DNA of 64,000 nucleotides, taken from contig NZ_QAGK01000014.1 of NCBI RefSeq assembly GCF_003057885.1, positions 1 through 64,000 on the forward strand. Direction: 5' to 3'. This document shows, piece by piece, positions 59,727 through 64,000 of the stretch. Position numbers and translations under genes: made by a program. Origin of the DNA: Oceaniglobus ichthyenteri. GTDB lineage: Bacteria > Pseudomonadota > Alphaproteobacteria > Rhodobacterales > Rhodobacteraceae. Every line of letters starts with the position of its first letter. Position 1 is the first letter of the stretch. The notes under the pieces were generated by a model. It saw only the letters and a list, made by a program, of their open reading frames with translations. It was not told where the DNA came from and did no database searches.

Positions 59727-61343
59727 ATGGCCAAGGTCAAAAAGACGCCCCGCCCCAAGGCGCAGACGCCCAAGGGCTTTCGCGATTATTTCGGCACCGA
59801 TGTGACGCGCCGCCAGCAAATGCTGGCCACCATCGCCGGAATTTACCACCGTTACGGGTTTGACGCGCTGGAAACATCCGCCGTTGAAACGGTTGAAGCG
59901 CTGGGCAAATTCCTGCCTGATGTGGATCGCCCGAACGAAGGGGTGTTCGCATGGCAAGAGGATGAAAGTGATTGGCTGGCGCTGCGCTATGATCTGACCG
60001 CGCCATTGGCGCGGGTGGCGGCGCAGTATCGGGCCGATTTGCCGTCGCCCTATCGGCGCTATGCCATGGGGCCGGTCTGGCGCAATGAAAAGCCGGGACC
60101 GGGGCGGTTTCGTCAGTTTTATCAATGTGATGCCGATACGGTCGGCGCGCCCTCGGTCGCCGCAGATGCCGAAATTTGCGCCATGCTGGCCGATGTGTTG
60201 GAGGCGGTCGGAATTGCCCGGGGCGATTACATTATTCGGGTGAACAACCGCAAGGTTTTGAACGGAGTGCTGGAGGTTGCCGGGTTATCGGGTGATGACA
60301 AAGCCGCCGAGCGCGGGATTGTATTGCGCGCGATTGATAAGCTGGATCGGTTGGGCGTTGACGGTGTGCGCGCGCTTTTGGGCGAAGGCCGCAAGGATGA
60401 GAGCGGCGATTTTACCAAGGGTGCGGGGCTGAGCAAAGCTGAACAAACGCAACTTATGCGATTTGTGACTGCAAATGATGATATTGATAACCGTCTTTGG
60501 GAAATGCGTGAACTAGCCGGTAATGAAAATCCAAATCTTAAAAGATTAGCAATTGGCGCCTCGTTGCTTAGCGATTCACGAATGAGACAATTACTTTCGG
60601 GGCCTGAATGGGGCAATTTGCGTAACAAATTAACCATCTCCGTACTGGAGGACATTGTTGGCTCTTCTAGTCAAGGAAAAGAAGGTGTCCGAGAACTGGA
60701 AGAGATTTCTACCCTCCTCGCCGCCCAAGGATACGGCCCCGACCGCATCGTGATCGACCCTTCGGTCGTGCGTGGCCTTGGTTACTACACTGGCCCGGTT
60801 TATGAGGCGGAACTCACCTTTGAAACGCTGGATGAAAAAGGCGTTCCGCGTCAGTTTGGCAGTGTTGCGGGCGGGGGCCGTTATGATGATCTGGTGAAAC
60901 GATTTACCGGTCAGGAAGTGCCGGCAACTGGTGTTTCCATTGGGGTCGATCGCCTGTTGGCTGCCTTGGCGGCGCAGAACAAGGGCAAGAGCGATGAACG
61001 CGGGCCGGTGGTGATTACCGTGATGGACCGCGAGCGCATGGCCGAGTATCAAACCATGGTGGCCGAGCTGCGCCAGGCGGGAATTCGCGCCGAGGTTTAC
61101 CTGGGCAATCCAAAGAATTTTGGCAATCAGTTGAAATATGCCGACAAGCGCAACTCACCCATCGCGGTGATCCAGGGCGGCGATGAGGCCGCGCGCGACG
61201 TGGTGCAGATCAAGGATCTGGATCTGGGCGCGAAACTGGCCGAAACGGTCAGCCATGAGGAATGGAAGGACCAGCCAGCCCAATTTGAATGCCCGCGCGC
61301 CGATATGGTGGCGGAAATTCAAAAGCGTCTGGCGCGCGGCTGA
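59727..61343 (+). CDS. hisS: Histidine-tRNA ligase with an extra AT-rich internal segment
   Basis: 538-residue class II synthetase charging tRNA-His. Motif 1 region: [18 protein letters not shown]; motif 2: [26 protein letters not shown]; histidine-A motif: [20 protein letters not shown]; motif 3: [13 protein letters not shown]; anticodon domain at the C-terminus. About 40-45 residues are added near 263-308 ([19 protein letters not shown] and following) relative to the roughly 495-residue proteins I know from this order. DNA of about 60430-60720 is AT-rich with unlike codon use (48 of 120 G+C at 60481-60600). ATG 59727 has GAGGGA before it. hisZ starts at its stop. Confidence 0.95.
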   Translation: MAKVKKTPRPKAQTPKGFRDYFGTDVTRRQQMLATIAGIYHRYGFDALETSAVETVEALGKFLPDVDRPNEGVFAWQEDESDWLALRYDLTAPLARVAAQYRADLPSPYRRYAMGPVWRNEKPGPGRFRQFYQCDADTVGAPSVAADAEICAMLADVLEAVGIARGDYIIRVNNRKVLNGVLEVAGLSGDDKAAERGIVLRAIDKLDRLGVDGVRALLGEGRKDESGDFTKGAGLSKAEQTQLMRFVTANDDIDNRLWEMRELAGNENPNLKRLAIGASLLSDSRMRQLLSGPEWGNLRNKLTISVLEDIVGSSSQGKEGVRELEEISTLLAAQGYGPDRIVIDPSVVRGLGYYTGPVYEAELTFETLDEKGVPRQFGSVAGGGRYDDLVKRFTGQEVPATGVSIGVDRLLAALAAQNKGKSDERGPVVITVMDRERMAEYQTMVAELRQAGIRAEVYLGNPKNFGNQLKYADKRNSPIAVIQGGDEAARDVVQIKDLDLGAKLAETVSHEEWKDQPAQFECPRADMVAEIQKRLARG

Positions 61344-62437
61344 TGGTACAATCCCCCACAGAAAAACCCGCCATTCTGGCCGAGGCTGCCCGCCTGCGCG
61401 CCTTGTTCGAAGCCGCCGGCGCGCAACCCGTCGAAGCGCCGATCCTGCAACCTGCGGATCTGTTGTTGGATCTGTACGGCGAAGACATCCGGGCGCGGGC
61501 CTTTACCACGTCTGATCCGCTGCACGGTGAACAGATGTTGCGCCCGGATTTCACTGTGCCGGTGGTACAGATGCATATGGCGGGGGGGGCCGATCCGGCG
61601 CGCTATACCTATTCGGGCGAGGTGTTTCGCCGTCAGGAAGACGACCCCGAGCGCGCCCGCGAATATATACAGGTCGGGTTCGAAGTGTTCGATGGCGCCA
61701 ATCCGGCCCGCGCCGATGCCGAAGTGTTCGCGGTAATTGCCCGTGCCCTGGCCGATGTGCCGTTGCGCGCGGCGGTGGGCGATATCGGCATTCTGATCGC
61801 GGCCATCAACGCCCTGTCGACCAGCGCGCGGCGCAAGGCGGCATTGTTGCGGCATTTGTGGCGGCCAAACCGGTTTCGGGCCTTGCTGGATCGGTTTGGT
61901 GCGGCAGAACCCACCGCGCGGCGGGCGAAATTGCTGGCCCTGGACGATCCGTTCGAAGGCGCCGGCCCCGAAATCGGCCTGCGCAGTCGCGCCGAGGTTG
62001 AGGCGCGTCTGGCGATCCTGCGCGATGATGCCAACGCGCCGCCGATCCCGGCGGTTCAGGTGGAACTTCTCGATGATCTGATGGCCCTGCGTGCGCCCGC
62101 CCCCGCCGCGCTGAGCCGGTTGCAGGATGTGGCGGTGGACATGCCCGCCATCGTTCCGGCGGTGGATCTGTTCGAGGCCCGGTTGGCCGCCCTGTCGGAT
62201 CAGGGGGTCGATCTGCGCAGTCTGGAATTTGAAGGCAGCTATGGCCGCACCACGATGGAATATTACGACGGCTTCGTGTTCGGGTTTTACGCCGAAGGGC
62301 GCCACGATCTGCCCCCTGTCGCCAGCGGCGGGCGCTATGACGCGCTGACCCGTGTGTTGGGGCAGGGGCGTGCAATTCCGGCGGTGGGCGGCGTGATCCG
62401 CCCCGATCTGGTGCTGATGCTGGGGGCGGGAACATGA
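61343..62437 (+). CDS. hisZ: ATP phosphoribosyltransferase regulatory subunit
   Basis: 364-residue HisRS-like paralogue lacking tRNA charging. It forms a hetero-octamer with short HisG for the first step of histidine synthesis. Class II fold elements remain (FTTSDPLHGEQMLRPDFTVPVVQMHM, YSGEVFRRQEDDPERAREYIQVGFEVFD, ASGGRYDAL). ATG 61343 shares a base with the hisS stop (TGATG), and the hisG start overlaps its end by four bases, so hisS-hisZ-hisG are coupled. Confidence 0.95.
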   Translation: MVQSPTEKPAILAEAARLRALFEAAGAQPVEAPILQPADLLLDLYGEDIRARAFTTSDPLHGEQMLRPDFTVPVVQMHMAGGADPARYTYSGEVFRRQEDDPERAREYIQVGFEVFDGANPARADAEVFAVIARALADVPLRAAVGDIGILIAAINALSTSARRKAALLRHLWRPNRFRALLDRFGAAEPTARRAKLLALDDPFEGAGPEIGLRSRAEVEARLAILRDDANAPPIPAVQVELLDDLMALRAPAPAALSRLQDVAVDMPAIVPAVDLFEARLAALSDQGVDLRSLEFEGSYGRTTMEYYDGFVFGFYAEGRHDLPPVASGGRYDALTRVLGQGRAIPAVGGVIRPDLVLMLGAGT

Positions 62438-63132
62438 CGTTCAAATTGGGTGTGCCGTCCAAGGGGCGGCTGATGGAAAAGACGTTCGATTGGTTTGCCG
62501 ATCACGGTATCACCTTGGCGCGGGTTGGATCAGAGCGGGAATATTCCGGTGTGGTCAGCGGCATTGAGGGCGTTGAACTGGTGCTGCTGAGTGCGGGTGA
62601 GGTGCCCCGCGAACTGGCCGCCGGGCATATCCACATGGGCGTGACCGGCACCGATCTGGTGCGCGAAAAACTGCCGCTGTGGGCAAGTCAGGTGAAAGAA
62701 CTGGCGCCGATGGGGTTTGGCCAGGCCGATCTGGTGATTGCCGTGCCGGATCATTGGGTGGATGTGGAAACCCTGGATGATCTGGATGCCGCTGCCGCCG
62801 CGTTTCGGGCGCGCCACGGGTTTCGGATGCGGATTGCGACGAAATATCACCGGCTGATCCGCACCTATCTGCGCCTGCACGGGGTGGCGGATTATCAACT
62901 GGTCGACAGTCAGGGCGCCACCGAAGGCACCGTGCGCCAGGAAACTGCCGAAGCCGTGGCCGACATCACCAGCACCGGCGAAACCCTGCGCGCCAACCAT
63001 TTGCGGATGCTGGCCGATGGGCCGGTGCATCAATCACAGGCGACGCTGTTTCAATCCCTGACCGCGCCTTGCGATGATGCCAGTATCGCCGCCAAGGAAC
63101 AGATCAAGGCGCGGTTGGGGTTGCGCGATTAG
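62434..63132 (+). CDS. hisG: ATP phosphoribosyltransferase, short form
   Basis: 232-residue catalytic subunit condensing ATP with PRPP. It is the short HisG that needs HisZ and lacks the C-terminal regulatory domain. Motifs: LGVPSKGRLMEKT at the N-terminus, GVTGTDLVREKLP, MRIATKYHRLIRTYL, and the PRPP loop VDSQGATEGTVRQ (about 150-162). The last three codons and stop (LRD-stop) lie in the first unit of a 24-bp tandem repeat. Confidence 0.96.
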   Translation: MTFKLGVPSKGRLMEKTFDWFADHGITLARVGSEREYSGVVSGIEGVELVLLSAGEVPRELAAGHIHMGVTGTDLVREKLPLWASQVKELAPMGFGQADLVIAVPDHWVDVETLDDLDAAAAAFRARHGFRMRIATKYHRLIRTYLRLHGVADYQLVDSQGATEGTVRQETAEAVADITSTGETLRANHLRMLADGPVHQSQATLFQSLTAPCDDASIAAKEQIKARLGLRD

Positions 63133-63192
63133 CGCACGCCGCTGTTGCGCGATTAGCGCACGCCGCTGTTGCGCGATTAGCGCACGCCGATG
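63121..63192. repeat. 24-bp unit repeated three times at convergent gene ends
   Basis: Units 63121-63144, 63145-63168 and 63169-63192 (the third differs by one base). Each begins TTGCGCGATTAGCGCACGCC and contains a GCGC-GATTA-GCGC mini-hairpin. Unit 1 carries the hisG end (stop 63130-63132). Unit 3 carries the end of the DUF1489 gene (stop 63179-63177). Confidence 0.93.
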
Positions 63193-63608
63193 TCTGCTAA
63201 CGCGGCGGCCAATTGCGGTGGCAGCGCGGGTTCGGCGCGCCGCCCTTTGGGCAGGTCGCGCGGCGCGTCGTCGGGCTGTAAATAGCGCCAGCCCTGAAAC
63301 GGGCGTTTTGGCGTCACTTCAACCCGGATCACATCGGGGGCCATCACGATGCCACAGCGGCGAATGCCGTCTTCGCCGATGATTTCACGAAAGCCGGTGA
63401 TCGGTTGGCGGGCCTGAATCAGCCCGCCGATCACCCAATACATCGATCCGCCTGCCAAAATCTCGTCCACACGTTTGGGCCACATGCGGGTGATGTGGTA
63501 ATATGCCCCATCGGCAATCTGGCGCGACCGATTGCGTTGCCAATCGATCAATGTCTCGACAGACTCGGTTCCGACGCTGAGCTTCAGCATGTTCACATAT
63601 TTTTTCAC
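63177..63608 (-). CDS. DUF1489 family protein
   Basis: 143 residues. Family markers: MLKLSVGTESVETLIDWQ, YYHITRMWPKRVDEILAGGSMYWVIGGLIQARQ, and GEDGIRRCGIVM followed by a tryptophan-proline-rich end (RPFQGWRYLQPDDAPRDLP). Function unknown. The gene is convergent with hisG, and its last codons (GVR-stop) fall inside the third unit of the tandem repeat. The start at 63608 (MKKYVNM) is plausible; a second ATG six codons later is possible. Confidence 0.88.
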   Translation of the reverse strand: MKKYVNMLKLSVGTESVETLIDWQRNRSRQIADGAYYHITRMWPKRVDEILAGGSMYWVIGGLIQARQPITGFREIIGEDGIRRCGIVMAPDVIRVEVTPKRPFQGWRYLQPDDAPRDLPKGRRAEPALPPQLAAALADIGVR

Positions 63609-63747
63609 AGATTCACCCCCAAGTGACCCACATAAGGTATAGCAGTATGCGCAGACTTCAACCTGTCGGAAATGCGGCGGAATTGCCTGTTCCCTCTTGG
63701 CTGTATTGCGCTAATGTCGATACCTGCCCCGCCAAAAGGATTCGCCC

Positions 63748-64000
63748 ATGACCCGTTTTGCCGCCCCCATCGCCGAACAGATTTGGGATATGAAATATCG
63801 CCTGAAAAACGCCGATGACACGCCGATTGATGTCACTGTCGAAGACACCTGGCGGCGGATCGCGAAAGCGACGGCAGCGGTTGAACAAGACCCCCCCAAA
63901 TGGGAAGACACGTTTTACAACGCTTTGGAAGATTTCAAATATCTCCCCGCCGGGCGGATCACTGCAGGGGCGGGCACCGAGCGCACCGTGACCCTGTTCA
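63748..64000 (+). CDS. nrdJ: Adenosylcobalamin-dependent (class II) ribonucleotide reductase, 5' part
   Basis: The first 84 codons of a long gene cut by the window edge. The N-terminus (MTRFAAPIAEQIWDMKYRL, then VEDTWRRIAKA, then FKYLPAGRITAGAGT) matches the B12-dependent reductase found in Rhodobacterales. It would make deoxyribonucleotides with or without oxygen. AAAAGGA lies at the normal distance before the ATG. No cobalamin riboswitch fits in the 139-base gap upstream. Confidence 0.88.
   Translation, partial: MTRFAAPIAEQIWDMKYRLKNADDTPIDVTVEDTWRRIAKATAAVEQDPPKWEDTFYNALEDFKYLPAGRITAGAGTERTVTLF

Noticed and set aside
63121-63192. CRISPR array
   Set aside because: The 24-bp units are directly adjacent with no spacers; it is a simple tandem triplication.
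63609-63747. Cobalamin riboswitch ahead of nrdJ
   Set aside because: The gap is only 139 bases and no B12-box-like sequence could be found.

Overview
The window looks like a chromosomal segment of a Rhodobacterales (Roseobacter-type) alphaproteobacterium. The evidence is the GC-rich codon use, the alphaproteobacterial general stress response module (PhyR, NepR, EcfG), a plant/alphaproteobacterial-type GshA, the hisS-hisZ-hisG order, a class II ribonucleotide reductase, and intergenic 'aaaatatcc' repeat elements of a kind I associate with this order. It is mostly core chromosome with a few accessory or rearranged patches. No phage, insertion sequence, CRISPR array or tRNA was seen.

Layout. 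1-3486: the end of an rRNA operon (5S tail and terminator), a small conserved ORF, an ABC-2 exporter, an S49 peptidase, a 54-residue zinc-ribbon protein, and a 306-base gap with a perfect inverted repeat and a DnaA box. 3487-7405: uvrC, a convergent Nudix gene, then pgsA-moaD-moaE. 7562-10813 (minus): an OmpA-family envelope protein, a coiled-coil membrane protein and ubiA. 10826-13493: rsmE, a membrane protein, gshA. 13671-14675: a low-GC gene for a secreted ClpP-fold protein. 19729-14931 (minus): a tight run of pyrB, three small membrane proteins (two PH-like), a dihydroorotase homologue lacking its metal ligands, plsY and a secreted protein. 19878-29128: an iron-sulfur-cluster-less uracil-DNA glycosylase, moaB, an RND efflux pair, a DsbD-N-like protein, yqgE and an MscS channel. 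29248-35960: tamA-tamB.

35957-43011 is a general stress response island. A sensor kinase, ecfG and nepR lie on the minus strand and phyR on the plus strand, with overlapping divergent GGAAC-N16/17-NGTT promoters between them. Further promoters of the same type precede small envelope-stress genes (DUF1328, DUF883-holin pair, PLDc_N-YihY). A Crp/Fnr regulator and a degenerate receiver-like protein are also here. nepR, the DUF1328 gene and the zinc-ribbon gene are very short genes that are easily missed.

43021-54741 (minus) holds a GH25 lysozyme-like lipoprotein, a DauA-like D-amino-acid dehydrogenase, an aldo/keto reductase, a BMP-type purine/nucleoside ABC transporter, and xdhAB, together suggesting purine uptake and oxidation. 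Two near-identical copies of a GC-rich palindromic element, in opposite orientation, are translated in frame inside xdhB and xdhA. This is the most unusual feature of the window. 54933-64000: dnaE, a lipoprotein, slyX, hisS with an extra AT-rich segment of about 45 codons, hisZ, hisG, a 24-bp triplication at the hisG/DUF1489 convergent ends, and the start of nrdJ.
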